From Methanocaldococcus lauensis (GTDB taxonomy: Archaea; AGJL01; Methanococci; Methanococcales; Methanocaldococcaceae), in NCBI RefSeq assembly GCF_902827225.1, contig NZ_LR792632.1, positions 143,030-207,029 on the forward strand: a stretch of DNA of 64,000 bases, in the 5' to 3' direction. Positions within the stretch are counted from its first letter, which is position 1; every line of letters starts with the position of its first letter. The notes below the pieces were generated by a model that was not told where the DNA came from, made no database searches, and was given only the letters and a program-made list of their open reading frames with translations. The translations under genes were made by a program, and so were the position numbers. Positions 19,301 to 28,177 of this stretch are shown in pieces.

Positions 19301-19495
19301 GATATAGAAGAAAAAATTAAGGTTAAAGTTGAAGGAGTAGATATAGATGAGTTTAAGGAAATTATAGAAAGAGAAGTAAGGGGAATATTTGTAGATGATA
19401 TAAAAGAGGACTATACAAAAGCTTGGGAAATAAAAACTCCAAATGGGGAAATATATAGAGTTAAAATAACTATCGAAAGAATAAATAAGAAATAA
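16373..19495 (+). CDS. ileS: Isoleucyl-tRNA synthetase
   Basis: Class Ia synthetase that charges tRNA-Ile, with an editing domain that removes valine. The 1040-residue protein has the HIGH motif as HLGT (53-56) and KMSKS (600-604). It also has the CP1 editing insertion with WTTTPWT and a GHGEEDF-type pocket, cysteine pairs typical of a zinc site (WCPRCETA, CWRCKTP, CEKCGK) and the anticodon-binding helical domain. Length is normal for the archaeal/eukaryotic type. A GAGGTGAG site precedes the ATG. tRNA-Ile(GAT) lies 2.7 kb downstream. Confidence 0.97.
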   Translation: MKSVEPVNFRELDKKIKKFWEENDIYQKVKKKNEENKEFYFVDGPPYCSGAIHLGTAWNKIIKDTYLRFKRMQGYNVLDKAGWDMHGLPIEVKVENEFGIKNKKEIETKIGIEQFIEKCKEFALKHKEIMENQFKNLGVWLDWENAYMPITKEYMEIGWWTLKVAHEKGLLTRDLRVVYWCPRCETALAEHEVRGEYKEVYDPSVYVKFKLANEENTYVVIWTTTPWTLIANLAVAVHPNYDYAYVEVEFDDKKEVWIIAEKLVEDVINKAKKLYNIKNYKIIKKVKGKELEGIKYIHPLLDENEKQKEFAKLENAHTIVLGEHVTLEGGTGLVHTAPGHGEEDFEVGKKYNLPIYSPIDDEGKYIEGKWKGIFVKDADNSIIETLKDKGLLVYAGKIKHSYPHCWRCKTPLLFRATEQWFLEISKIKDNIIEHAKTVSWIPHWVETRYINGVKFVGDWNISRQRYWGIPLPVWICEKCGKYIVVGSVEELKERMINKDEVGEIKDLHKPTVDKIKLRCECGGVMERVPDVLDVWFDSGLAPYASIGSKTLKKADFITEGHDQVTKWFYSQHALSAIVFNDIPYKKCLMHGFTLDEHGDKMSKSLGNIVNPDDVVEKYGADLLRFYLLSANKVWEDLRFVWSEMDDVLSLFNTLWNAYMFAVNYMVLDNFKPDEKYFEYLKDEDRWILSRVNTVAKIAIENLDIPYFHTYTWTLKDFILNDLSRWYIRLIRERTWKEKDDTDKLAAYQTLYYVLLKLSIIMAPVSPHVAEAIYQNLKTEDMEESIFMNKIEVDEEFIDEELERDMAIVRDIVDAIYRGRDKIKYTLRYPLKEITIAGGEEVKKAVERFEYIIKEQGNVKNIKFGEVEGSKYIIKPNYRELGKRYRSEVPKVVEALNKADAKELMEKLKEGAVILDGYEIKPEYVEIRLEIPEHIAGVEFSKGTVFINTEITDDLIREGLMREVIRRIQAMRKDLDLDIEEKIKVKVEGVDIDEFKEIIEREVRGIFVDDIKEDYTKAWEIKTPNGEIYRVKITIERINKK

Positions 19496-19545
19496 ATTTA
19501 ATTTTTTATTAGTTTTTTATTTAATTTCTATTTTATTTTTGCTTT
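19496..19545 (+). terminator. Oligo-T terminator after ileS
   Basis: Immediately after the stop codon the plus strand has a series of T runs (five to six T each) with no hairpin, consistent with an archaeal intrinsic terminator. Confidence 0.45.
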
Positions 19546-19604
19546 ATTTATTTTTGTTTAGAACGCTTTTATAATTAAATTTAATAATTTAGGTGACTTA
19601 ATTT

Positions 19605-20360
19605 ATGAAATTGGGTAAATTTGAGATAGACAATATTTATTTAGGAGATAGTTTAGTTTTAATGAAAGACATTCCAGATGATAGTATTGATCTAATTGTT
19701 ACAGATCCTCCTTATGGAATTAACTTTAAAGGTAAAAAGAATAACTACAATAGAAAATATGAGAATGTTTTAGAAGGTTACAATGAGATTCCCAAAGAAA
19801 AATATTACGAATTTTCTTATAATTGGATGAAAGAGGCATATAGAATATTAAAACCAACTGGGAGTATGTATGTATTTTCTGGTTGGACTAATTTAAAGGA
19901 TGTTCTCAATGCATTGGATGATGTAGGATTTATAACAATAAACCACATTATTTGGAAATATCAATTTGGAGTTTTTACAAAAAGGAAATTTGTTACCTCT
20001 CATTACCACATTTTATTTGTTGTTAAAGATGAAAAAAGATACAAATTTAATAAAATAGAACATTATCCAGAAGATGTTTGGATAATAAATAGGGAGTATT
20101 GGAGAGGTAAAGTTAAAACTCCAACAAAATTGCCTACTGAATTAGTTAAAAAAATTATTCTATATGGAAGTGATGAAGGAGATATAGTTTTTGATCCTTT
20201 CCTCGGTTCTGGACAGGTTTGTGTTGTTGCAAAAATGCTAAATAGACATTATTTAGGTTTTGAAATAGTTAAGGAGTATTATGAATTTGCAAAAAAGAGA
20301 TTAGAAGAAATTGAAAGGCAAAAAGAGAATGGATTAATAAAGTGGATTAATAATAATTAA
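19605..20360 (+). CDS. Orphan DNA methyltransferase (beta-class, adenine-N6 or cytosine-N4)
   Basis: A 251-residue SAM-dependent DNA amino-methyltransferase. Catalytic motif IV is DPPY (34-37) near the N-terminus, and the SAM-binding motif I is DPFLGSG (197-203) near the C-terminus. This order marks the beta class. DPPY favours adenine N6, though some N4-cytosine enzymes share it. The target-recognition region is the middle third. No restriction endonuclease frame lies beside it: the neighbours are ileS and trm1, so it is a solitary methylase or the remnant of a restriction system. A GGTGAC site precedes the ATG. Confidence 0.88.
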   Translation: MKLGKFEIDNIYLGDSLVLMKDIPDDSIDLIVTDPPYGINFKGKKNNYNRKYENVLEGYNEIPKEKYYEFSYNWMKEAYRILKPTGSMYVFSGWTNLKDVLNALDDVGFITINHIIWKYQFGVFTKRKFVTSHYHILFVVKDEKRYKFNKIEHYPEDVWIINREYWRGKVKTPTKLPTELVKKIILYGSDEGDIVFDPFLGSGQVCVVAKMLNRHYLGFEIVKEYYEFAKKRLEEIERQKENGLIKWINNN

Positions 20361-20374
20361 AATTGAGTGAGATT

Positions 20375-21499
20375 ATGATTTTAAAAGAGGGAGAGGTTAT
20401 TTTTGAAGTTCCAGATAAATTAACAATTACAAAAAAAGATGAAGTTTTTTACAACCCAAGAATGAAAACTTGTAGAGATTTAAGTATAGTTATAGTCCAA
20501 GCATTTTTAAATTTATATCATAAAGTTGATAAATGCTATATATGTGATGCTTTGGCAGGTAGTGGGATTAGAGGGCTTAGATATGCAAAAGAGATTGAAT
20601 TTAGTGGGGATTTACAAGTTTTCCTAAATGATATAAATCCAAAGGCATATGAAAAAATAATAAATAATGCTAAAATGAATAAAATTGAGAATATAAAAGT
20701 TTTTAATGAAGATGCAAATACATTTTTATCAAAACATTTTAGATTTTTCAATATTATAGATTTAGATCCGTTTGGCTCTCCATCTCCTTATATTGACCAA
20801 GCTATTAGGGCATTAGTAACAAAAAATGGTTTGTTATGTATAACTGCAACAGATACAGCCGCTTTATGTGGAAGAGCTAAGAAATCTTGCCTAAGGAAAT
20901 ATTTAGCATATCCGTTATTTGGTAGAGACTGTCATGAGTTTGCTTTGAGAGTTTTGGTAGGTTATGTTATGAGAATGGCTACAAAATATGAAATTTCTCT
21001 AAAACCAGTATTTTGCCACGCAACCGACCATTATGTTAGAGTTTATTTAGTTACTGATAGAGGAGCTAAGAGATCTGATAAAACCTTTGAAATGTTAGGA
21101 TATGTTAAAGATGTTAATGGAATTAAGATAATTAAAAAATTTGAAGAAGGTTATGAAAAAGGATTCTCAGGGCCTTTATATATAGGTAATTTATACGATA
21201 AAACTCTCGTTGATGAAGCTTTAAAAATAGCTGAGGAAAGAAAATTAAATGAGAGAATTTTAAAAATATTAAATGCAATTAGTGAGGAAGCGGAAATAAA
21301 TCAAGTTGGTTGCTTTGACACTCACCAATTAGGGAAGATTTTAAAAATATCAGTCCCACCAATAAAAAATATTATAAATAAATTAAAAGAGCTTGGTTTT
21401 AAAGCCACAGTAACTCACTACAATCCAAAAGGAATAAAAACTAATGCTACATTAAAAGATGTTATTGATGTAATGTATAGATGTAGTAAAGTAAGGTGA
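20375..21499 (+). CDS. trm1: tRNA (guanine26-N2)-dimethyltransferase
   Basis: SAM-dependent Trm1 enzyme that dimethylates G26 at the junction of the D and anticodon arms, a modification important for tRNA folding at high temperature. The 374-residue sequence has the Rossmann blocks CDALAGSGIRGLRYA and LDPFGSPSPYIDQA, with DPFGSP as catalytic motif IV, and ATDTAALCGR downstream. The C-terminal domain ends in the family's HYNPKGIKTNA block. Start ATG 20375 follows GAGTGA; an in-frame TTG at 20363 is less likely. It follows the methyltransferase by a few bases, with no shared origin implied. Confidence 0.95.
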   Translation: MILKEGEVIFEVPDKLTITKKDEVFYNPRMKTCRDLSIVIVQAFLNLYHKVDKCYICDALAGSGIRGLRYAKEIEFSGDLQVFLNDINPKAYEKIINNAKMNKIENIKVFNEDANTFLSKHFRFFNIIDLDPFGSPSPYIDQAIRALVTKNGLLCITATDTAALCGRAKKSCLRKYLAYPLFGRDCHEFALRVLVGYVMRMATKYEISLKPVFCHATDHYVRVYLVTDRGAKRSDKTFEMLGYVKDVNGIKIIKKFEEGYEKGFSGPLYIGNLYDKTLVDEALKIAEERKLNERILKILNAISEEAEINQVGCFDTHQLGKILKISVPPIKNIINKLKELGFKATVTHYNPKGIKTNATLKDVIDVMYRCSKVR

Positions 21500-21503
21500 T
21501 ATT

Positions 21504-22154
21504 ATGCATTTTAATAAATTTATTAATAAATTTATAATTTTTATTTTTTTAATTCCTATAATATTGATAGGATTGTGTGGATGCTTTGAAATTGTCCCTA
21601 AAGAATTTTATGATGATTTTTCTTCATACTACGATGGAGAAAAAGCTCCATTTGGTGAATGGAAAGTTAAGGAAGGGGGATTTAAAATTGTTAGTATTTT
21701 AAGCGAAGATAAAAAAACAATAAATAATGTTGCAGTTCCAATAGACAATGGAATAATATATATTGATAAAAATTATACTGACTTTAAATTTTATGTTGAT
21801 ATAAAAAGACTTAAAGATAGCGACACTCCAAAAATATACTTTAGATTAATGAACAATGCAAACACTGGATATTACATAGAAATAGAGGGCTATGATATTG
21901 GATATAAACTTTACAAGTTTAATGGAACTAAAGTTGAATTATTAGATGAATCTTATTATGCAGCTCCGGCAGGAACTGATTTTTATAGGTATGAAGTTAT
22001 AGCAATAGGGAACAAGATAATCTTTCTTGCAGGGGGACAGAAATATATAGAGTATGTTGATAATGATTCACCAATACTCAAAGGAGGAATAGGTATTGGT
22101 GGAGGAGAAGCTTATTATGACAATGTCAGAGTTGTGCCAATAAATCAATATTAA
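21504..22154 (+). CDS. Probable lipoprotein with a jelly-roll (LamG/DUF1080-like) domain
   Basis: A 216-residue exported protein. An N-terminal hydrophobic signal ends in a lipobox-like LCGC, so C27 may be lipid-anchored outside the membrane. The rest looks like a concanavalin-type beta-sandwich: DDFSSYYDG at the start, YFRLMNNANTGYYIEIEG in the middle and YYDNVRVVP at the end. This pattern is seen in carbohydrate-binding or glycosidase-associated domains. No catalytic residues can be named. It begins 4 nt after trm1, with the ribosome site inside the trm1 end (AAGGTGAT). Confidence 0.72.
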   Translation: MHFNKFINKFIIFIFLIPIILIGLCGCFEIVPKEFYDDFSSYYDGEKAPFGEWKVKEGGFKIVSILSEDKKTINNVAVPIDNGIIYIDKNYTDFKFYVDIKRLKDSDTPKIYFRLMNNANTGYYIEIEGYDIGYKLYKFNGTKVELLDESYYAAPAGTDFYRYEVIAIGNKIIFLAGGQKYIEYVDNDSPILKGGIGIGGGEAYYDNVRVVPINQY

Positions 22155-22175
22155 GATTTAAATTAATTAATTAAC

Positions 22176-22192
22176 GAAAACTATATATATGG
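22176..22192 (+). promoter_or_regulatory. BRE/TATA element of tRNA-Ile
   Basis: CGAAAACTATATATAT ends about 30 bases before the tRNA 5' end. The purine-rich BRE followed by an alternating TATA box is at the spacing expected for archaeal tRNA promoters. Confidence 0.6.
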
Positions 22193-22220
22193 GTTATTAT
22201 TATCTAATTTTTGCTCTTGT

Positions 22221-22298
22221 AGGGCGGTGGCTCAGCCTGGTTAGAGTGCTCGGCTGATAACCGAGTGGTCCGGGGTTCAAATCCCCGCCGCCCTACCA
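22221..22298 (+). tRNA. tRNA-Ile (anticodon GAT), CCA encoded
   Basis: The cloverleaf has acceptor AGGGCGG/CCGCCCT, U8 at 22228, D arm GCTC with A14, anticodon arm CTCGG CTGATAA CCGAG giving GAT, and T arm CGGGG TTCAAAT CCCCG. The discriminator is A at 22295, followed by an encoded CCA at 22296-22298, unlike the tRNA-Val in this window. A T-rich tract follows as terminator. Confidence 0.97.
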
Positions 22299-22361
22299 TT
22301 TTTTATTTTTGAATAATATATTTATTAATTTAAATATATAAATTAATTTTGTTATAAAAAA

Positions 22362-24314
22362 TTATCTTCTAAACTGACTCATAAATTTAGGAATGTATTT
22401 TATAGCCATATTTAAACTCATAATTTCATAGTCATCTTTTAAATACCCTTTTTCCTTCAAAACTCTCCCAACCCAATCTGAAAATCTCTTATCTTGTATA
22501 ACTACAACTCCATAATCATTCTCTGTTCTTATTAACCTTCCAATCATTTGCACTAAAGTCCTTGCCATTCTATCAAATGATGTCATTAAAAAAGCTCTCC
22601 AATGAGCATTTTTAATATTTCTCTTTTTGAATTTTTCTTCTAATATTTTTTGTTCTCTTAATATTAAAGGAGTAGGGACTGGAAAAGGTAGTGTGTCAAT
22701 AACAACTCCAACTAACGCCTCGCCGGGAATATCCACACCCTCAGCAAATCTACCAGTTGCCAATAAAATCCCTCCAACTCTCTCAAATCTTTCTTTTAAT
22801 TCCTTAGCCTCTTTTCCATCCATTCCTTGCTCATATACATGAATGTTTTTATTTTTAATATTAGTTTTGTCAATTTCTCTTTTTAGATATTTATAGAAGT
22901 TATCTAAATCTTCATAGCTTTTAAATAAAACTAAGGAGTTTCCATTTATTGCCTCCAATATTTTTAATAAGTTTTTATTAGCCTTTTCTCTATCTCTTTT
23001 TTCATACTTCATATCTACTCCATCTTTTAAGCCTATAATTATCTTTCTATCTTTTGGAAATGGGCTCTCTAAAACTAAAAAATCTGGATTATCTACTCCT
23101 GTTTTTATAGCGTGCATTTCTAAGTTTCCTATTGTGGCAGAACAATGAATAACTACTGCATTACCGTAAAGTTCTTTTAAATGAGTACTAACAAAAACAG
23201 GCTCACATAGTAAGGAATTTCCACTTCTATAGATTACATAATTATCATTAATATATTTTAAATTTTTGATATTTTCAATAAATTCAAGAATGTGCATATC
23301 AGACAGTTTCTTTTTATGAATAAAATCGAGTTCTATAGAAATTAAAGCTCTATTATCAATATCAAATTTAAGTTCATTTTTATCAATCTCTTCATTTTCA
23401 TTAAATTTTAAAATTTTATTTTTTATATTGTTTATTTGATAGTATCCATCTAATATAGATCCCAATATAGCTAATTCTGTCTTATATCTCCAAGAGTGTA
23501 TCTCTCCATCAAAAATAATCGTTTCTTTGCAGATATCTAAATCTACATTTTTATTAACTAAATAATTCTCAATAATTTCCCAGAAGTTTTCATCCTCAAC
23601 ATCCAACCTCTTTTTTAAAATATTTGGAGCGTAATAAATAGCCATATATTTTAATCTATTAATAGCCATATCTGGATTAATAACTATTGTGGAAGCATTT
23701 CTTACACTGTTCTCTAATTTGTGTGCCTCATCACAGATAATTATATCTATATCTCTCTTACTCTCAATGTCTTCCTTTGCATAGTAAAACATACTATTAT
23801 TTACTACAACAATATCAGCCAAAATACTATCAATTTTTGCCTTTTGATACTCACAAACACAATAAGGACAGTAATAAATAGTTTTATCTTCAAATTTTAT
23901 TGCTTCTTTTTTAGTCCCACAGTAACAGATAGGTCTTTTATTTGGTCTATAAGGACATTTTTTATTTAGTTGGCAATATAACCTATTTGCTTTCCCACCC
24001 TTTGATTTACATATATAGTTACCTTTTCCCATCAGATAGGCAACCTTTAAATTATGCTTTATAGAACTTAAATCCTCGTAAATTCTAACCTGTTGGTCAA
24101 TAGTTTCAGTTAAAATAACAACTTTTTTTCCCTTTTCAGCAAAATAAATGGCAGGAATTAAATAACCCAAAGTTTTACCTACACCAGTTGGAGCCTCAAT
24201 TATCAAATTTTTTTTATTTAAAATACTTTCATAAATTTTTAGCATCATTCTTTTTTGTGGCTCTCTAATCTTAGGATAAGGAAATTTCTCCATAATATAT
24301 TTTTCAAAATCCAT
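22362..24314 (-). CDS. XPD/Rad3-family ATP-dependent DNA helicase
   Basis: Superfamily 2 helicase of 650 residues. Walker A is APTGVGKT (41-48) and DEAH occupies 195-198. Eight cysteines between 102 and 154 surround the place where XPD holds its 4Fe-4S cluster. The C-terminal RecA domain has GRFAEGVDIPGEA and the arginine-finger block QMIGRLIRTEND. The archaeal XPD family unwinds DNA 5'-3' and is linked to repair; DinG-like roles are possible. It is divergent from nothing nearby and follows tRNA-Ile tail to tail. The ATG at 24314 has only a weak ribosome site. Confidence 0.92.
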   Translation of the reverse strand: MDFEKYIMEKFPYPKIREPQKRMMLKIYESILNKKNLIIEAPTGVGKTLGYLIPAIYFAEKGKKVVILTETIDQQVRIYEDLSSIKHNLKVAYLMGKGNYICKSKGGKANRLYCQLNKKCPYRPNKRPICYCGTKKEAIKFEDKTIYYCPYCVCEYQKAKIDSILADIVVVNNSMFYYAKEDIESKRDIDIIICDEAHKLENSVRNASTIVINPDMAINRLKYMAIYYAPNILKKRLDVEDENFWEIIENYLVNKNVDLDICKETIIFDGEIHSWRYKTELAILGSILDGYYQINNIKNKILKFNENEEIDKNELKFDIDNRALISIELDFIHKKKLSDMHILEFIENIKNLKYINDNYVIYRSGNSLLCEPVFVSTHLKELYGNAVVIHCSATIGNLEMHAIKTGVDNPDFLVLESPFPKDRKIIIGLKDGVDMKYEKRDREKANKNLLKILEAINGNSLVLFKSYEDLDNFYKYLKREIDKTNIKNKNIHVYEQGMDGKEAKELKERFERVGGILLATGRFAEGVDIPGEALVGVVIDTLPFPVPTPLILREQKILEEKFKKRNIKNAHWRAFLMTSFDRMARTLVQMIGRLIRTENDYGVVVIQDKRFSDWVGRVLKEKGYLKDDYEIMSLNMAIKYIPKFMSQFRR

Positions 24315-24391
24315 AAAAATCCCAATTCTGTAAATTTTTTAAAATATTATCTATAACTGCGTAAATTCCAGTTAATGGATATTCTATAAAT

Positions 24392-25246
24392 TTATTTTTT
24401 AAAACTTATATCCAATAGCTCTTTTATAGCATGCCATTCAATTAAAGATGTTGGTTTAATAATATCATTAATAACATCATAAAATAAATATTTTCAAAGT
24501 AGCATATAACTCATCTTCAATTTCCTCATTTTCTATTATAATATTATCTTTGAATTTTAATAAGATTTTTAGGATTTCATCTTTTTTATTTAAATTTTCT
24601 CTTATTGTGTATCTTATTTTATCTCTCTCAATATTAATCCATTGGTTTATGATTTCTTTAACAGATAAACCTAATTTTTTATTGTTTATTAACTGTGCAA
24701 TTTCATAAGGTAAAATGTAGAATTTTGATAAATCTCTTCAATGAATAGAGTGTCAGAGGTTAAGCATATAACGTGGCAGAGATGTCTAACCTTTGTTAAA
24801 TGGACAAATAGATTAAATAACTCATTTAATAATGATTTTCCATTATCATTTCCATTGAAATAGATGTTTTTTAATTTCTGCAATTCATCTATTATTAAAA
24901 TTGGTTTTTTACCATCTTTTATAACAGTTTCAATACTTTCATAGATTTTATCAAAAACATCATTTAAAGATAAATTATTAAAGTCAAATTTATTTAAAAG
25001 ATATTTCTTATCTCCTTTTTCAAAAAATATTTTTAAAAATTCTTCCTTTGTAGGAGTGGCATATCTCCTTAAATCATAATAGAAAAATACTATATCCTCC
25101 CTTTTAGATAGTTCCTCTATAACCCTAAGCATTACTGTCGTTTTGCCAGAAGATTTTGGCCCATAAACAAACAATATTGAATTCGGCTCTAATAAACAAT
25201 AATTTTTTAAAAAATTTACTTCTTCCTCTCGATTATAAAATTTCAT
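24392..25246 (-). pseudogene. Decayed archaeal P-loop ATPase (paralogue of 2307-3431)
   Basis: Starting at ATG 25246 with a GGTGA site, the frame encodes a clear Arch_ATPase N-terminus: MKFYNREEEV, Walker A GPKSSGKT and Walker [10 protein letters not shown]. After FIEEIYQN it shifts frame and stops at 24689. A second frame then continues (PYEIAQLINNKKLGLSV and on to an ELYATLKIF block). A third frame gives KPTSLIEWHAIKELL up to the TAA at 24392-24394, matching the C-terminal [15 protein letters not shown] of the intact copy. Part of the central region is also missing. Its 5' leader resembles that of the intact copy, so both arose from the same duplicated unit. Confidence 0.85.
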
Positions 25247-25370
25247 TATTTTCACCTATAGTTCAACAAATTAAGTTTGAAACTTAGAAAGATTAAATTA
25301 TCTGTTTAGAGATAGAAATAACAAAAGAATAGATAGTAAAATTTTATTATTTTCATATTTTAATAGTGTG

Positions 25371-26348
25371 TTATTTTTCAATACTTCTATCTCTACACTC
25401 AATTGCTTTGTTGTAATATTCTACAGCTTTTTTTACATCTCCTAATCTTTCATATATCCTTGCAATGCTTAATAATATATCTACACGATATGGATAAAGG
25501 CTAAGAGCTTTTTTATAGTATTTTAATGCTTCATCTGACTTTCCTAATCTTTCATACAATTCTCCTTTGTAATACCATAAATATACATCATCCTCTCTAA
25601 TATCTAATCCCATTTTTATGTATCTTTCAGCAGTTTCTAAGTCACCAACAATCAATGCTACAGATACAGCGTGCCTAATAGCGTCCAACCATCTAACTCC
25701 TAATTCATCTATTAATTTTTTAAAACAATCAAGAGATTCTTTAAATTTACCCATTCTCTTTAATAACACACCCATTAAATATAAAGCATTTTTATCATTT
25801 GGTTTTAGCTCTAATGCTTTTTTCAAGCATAGTAATGCATCATCATATTTTCCTAATTTTCTTAAAATATCTGCTTTTTTAACCCATATTGGAACAAATC
25901 TTGGCGCATAAGTTAATAACTCATCACAAGATTTTAATGCTTCTTCATATTCTCCTAAGAATTCTGTGCAAATAAGTTTTAATAAAAATGCTGAAAGGAA
26001 TTTATTTTCAGTACCTAAAGCGTTTTTGTAACAAGAAAATGCTTTATCACATCTTCCCAACAAACCATAAGATTGTCCAAGAAATACCCAAACAATTGGG
26101 TTCTTAGAACCATAATTTACTAATTTCTCAAAAGTATCAATTGCTTTGTTAATTTCACCCATAGCGTTTAGTATCAATCCTTTCAAAAATAAAGCTAATC
26201 TAAAATCAGGCTCTAATTCTAAGGCTCTATCAATGTAATATAATGCTTTTAGTAAATCTCCTTCAAATAATTCTCTATAACATTTTAAAAGGTATGTTGT
26301 AGCTTCTAATGCTCTAACTCTTGGTAATTCTTTAGTGTGTGTATCCAT
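25371..26348 (-). CDS. Tetratricopeptide repeat protein
   Basis: A 325-residue soluble protein made almost entirely of 34-residue TPR units (about eight). Typical repeats are ALYYIDRALELEPDF, CLKKALELKPNDKNALYLMG, YYKKALSLYPYRVDILLSIA and YYNKAIECRDRS. Such proteins are scaffolds for protein-protein contacts. No catalytic domain is fused, so the partner is unknown. Start ATG 26348 has a GTGGGG site; the frame can be extended four codons to a GTG. It lies between the decayed ATPase and the cysteine-cluster protein, all on the minus strand. Confidence 0.88.
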   Translation of the reverse strand: MDTHTKELPRVRALEATTYLLKCYRELFEGDLLKALYYIDRALELEPDFRLALFLKGLILNAMGEINKAIDTFEKLVNYGSKNPIVWVFLGQSYGLLGRCDKAFSCYKNALGTENKFLSAFLLKLICTEFLGEYEEALKSCDELLTYAPRFVPIWVKKADILRKLGKYDDALLCLKKALELKPNDKNALYLMGVLLKRMGKFKESLDCFKKLIDELGVRWLDAIRHAVSVALIVGDLETAERYIKMGLDIREDDVYLWYYKGELYERLGKSDEALKYYKKALSLYPYRVDILLSIARIYERLGDVKKAVEYYNKAIECRDRSIEK

Positions 26349-26388
26349 AATATTCCCCACATTTTTAAAATTTAATTATTAGTTTTAG

Positions 26389-27222
26389 TTAATGTATGTT
26401 AATCTTTTTATCTATAAATAATTTTTTATCAATATTACCTTCAGCTCTTAATACATTTTTAAATTTAGAGAGATACTTAGATATTTTTAATAATTTTTCT
26501 ACTTCTTCATAAAATGGAATCTTTCTAAAATGCTCTCTCCTATTTAATTCTAATAGGTATCTTATAATTTCTTCCTCATTTTCTTGATTATGGTATTTTG
26601 CAATGTTGTTTTTTATAGATTTAAAGATACCAATATCTATTAACTTTATATTGTTACCAAAAATTTCTTTGCATCTTTCAAACATTTCATCAAAATTTTT
26701 ACTACTAAAAATATATCTTCCAAACTCTTCTCTCTCTTCCCAAGTAATTTTAAAATCTTTATATAGTAAAGTTTTACTACTATGTTCCATACCATTTTCA
26801 ATAATCTCTTCAAAATTATCAAAATAAAGTTCTTTTATATATTCAATTACTTCTTTAATAACTTTTTTATCAGTTTCTCCCTTACAAATTCCTTTGCAGT
26901 AATGTTTTATTATCAACAAAGGAGTTCCATCCCACTTTACCATACTACTGAATGGAAAAATTTTACACATTAAAGGTTTAAACTCATAACCTTTTTCTAA
27001 ATGAACTCTACATAAATTATTATTTAATAAAATACATCCTCTTTCATTAATTTTTAGTCTATATTTAAATTCTCCTTTGCATCTCTCTATACAATCTTTG
27101 TAATCTTTAAGTTTTAAAACATCGAAGTAATTTAAATATATTCTCCATCCCTCACAAGAACAGCAGTATGCACAATTAATACATCTATAGGTAATTCCGT
27201 TAAAAGTTATTTCCCACTTCAT
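26389..27222 (-). CDS. YkgJ-type cysteine-cluster protein (CxxCxxCC, UPF0153)
   Basis: A 277-residue protein with the YkgJ family pattern near the N-terminus: RCINCAYCCSC (CxxCxxCCxC), followed by a second set NLCRVH, PLMCKIFPF and HYCKGICKG. These cysteines are predicted to bind a zinc or iron-sulfur cluster. The function of the family is not settled. The C-terminal half is helical and specific. Start ATG 27222 follows GTGAC. It is divergent from the permease gene at 27355. Confidence 0.82.
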   Translation of the reverse strand: MKWEITFNGITYRCINCAYCCSCEGWRIYLNYFDVLKLKDYKDCIERCKGEFKYRLKINERGCILLNNNLCRVHLEKGYEFKPLMCKIFPFSSMVKWDGTPLLIIKHYCKGICKGETDKKVIKEVIEYIKELYFDNFEEIIENGMEHSSKTLLYKDFKITWEEREEFGRYIFSSKNFDEMFERCKEIFGNNIKLIDIGIFKSIKNNIAKYHNQENEEEIIRYLLELNRREHFRKIPFYEEVEKLLKISKYLSKFKNVLRAEGNIDKKLFIDKKINIH

Positions 27223-27354
27223 ATAAGTCACTTAAAAGATTTTTTATATTAAGAGTTTATTTAAATTTACTTATGAGTATTACTTAACAATTAATGTTAA
27301 TGTAATTTAATGTTAATAGATAATAATTAACCATAGAGATGGGTGATTATTTTG

Positions 27355-28086
27355 ATGTTATTTATAAAACTACTCTATGCATTCGCTTTTGTTATAGTAG
27401 CCATTGTTATCGCATATATTGAAAAGTTAGGCATTGAGAAAAAAATATTTTATGTTTCAATATTGGCGTTAATTCAACTGTTTATATTGGGATATGCCTT
27501 ACTTTATATTTTTTCTTTAGGAATAATAGGAGCATTTTTTATGATTTCATTAATGATTACTGTGGCATCATATTTAATAATGAGAGAAATAAAGTTAAAG
27601 CATAAGAAAAAACTTTTTCTTAGTTTATTTGTTACATTTTTAGCAACAACTATAGTTTCATTAATTATATTAGTATTTTCTGATGTTATTAAATTTGAGC
27701 CTATTTATGTAATTCCACTAATGGGAATGGTTGTTGGTAATACGATGAATACAATCCATTTAACATTAGATAAAATCATAGATTTAGTAAAATCTGAAAG
27801 AGATATTTTATTGGGATATTTAGCATTAGGAGCTACTGAATTAACTGCTTTAAAGCCTTTTATAAAAAATGCAGTAAAATCAGCAATAATTCCACAAATG
27901 AATAGGACGAAATCTGTTGGAGTTATCTTTATTCCGGGAGCAATGGTTGGTATGTTATTAAGTGGAGCTAATCCTTTGTATGCCGCAGAAATCCAAATTG
28001 TAATAATGTGGATGATTTTAAGCTCTTCAATAATTTCTGGAATTTTGATTTGTTATTTAATGTATAAAGAGATTATTAGGATATAA
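27355..28086 (+). CDS. UPF0014 (FetB-like) inner-membrane permease
   Basis: A 243-residue membrane protein with about seven helices. The central block [20 protein letters not shown], followed by [13 protein letters not shown] and [15 protein letters not shown], is the UPF0014/FetB signature. In bacteria FetAB is an iron-export ABC transporter; the ATPase partner gene is not adjacent here, so the transported substrate is unknown. The site GGGTGAT lies 8 nt before ATG 27355; TTG 27352 is possible. Confidence 0.85.
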   Translation: MLFIKLLYAFAFVIVAIVIAYIEKLGIEKKIFYVSILALIQLFILGYALLYIFSLGIIGAFFMISLMITVASYLIMREIKLKHKKKLFLSLFVTFLATTIVSLIILVFSDVIKFEPIYVIPLMGMVVGNTMNTIHLTLDKIIDLVKSERDILLGYLALGATELTALKPFIKNAVKSAIIPQMNRTKSVGVIFIPGAMVGMLLSGANPLYAAEIQIVIMWMILSSSIISGILICYLMYKEIIRI

Positions 28087-28177
28087 AAATATCATTAAAT
28101 AGAAAAAGATCTAAAACATAATATAAGTAATACAGATTAACAGATTAATTTAACAGATTAATAGTAGGATGATGATT

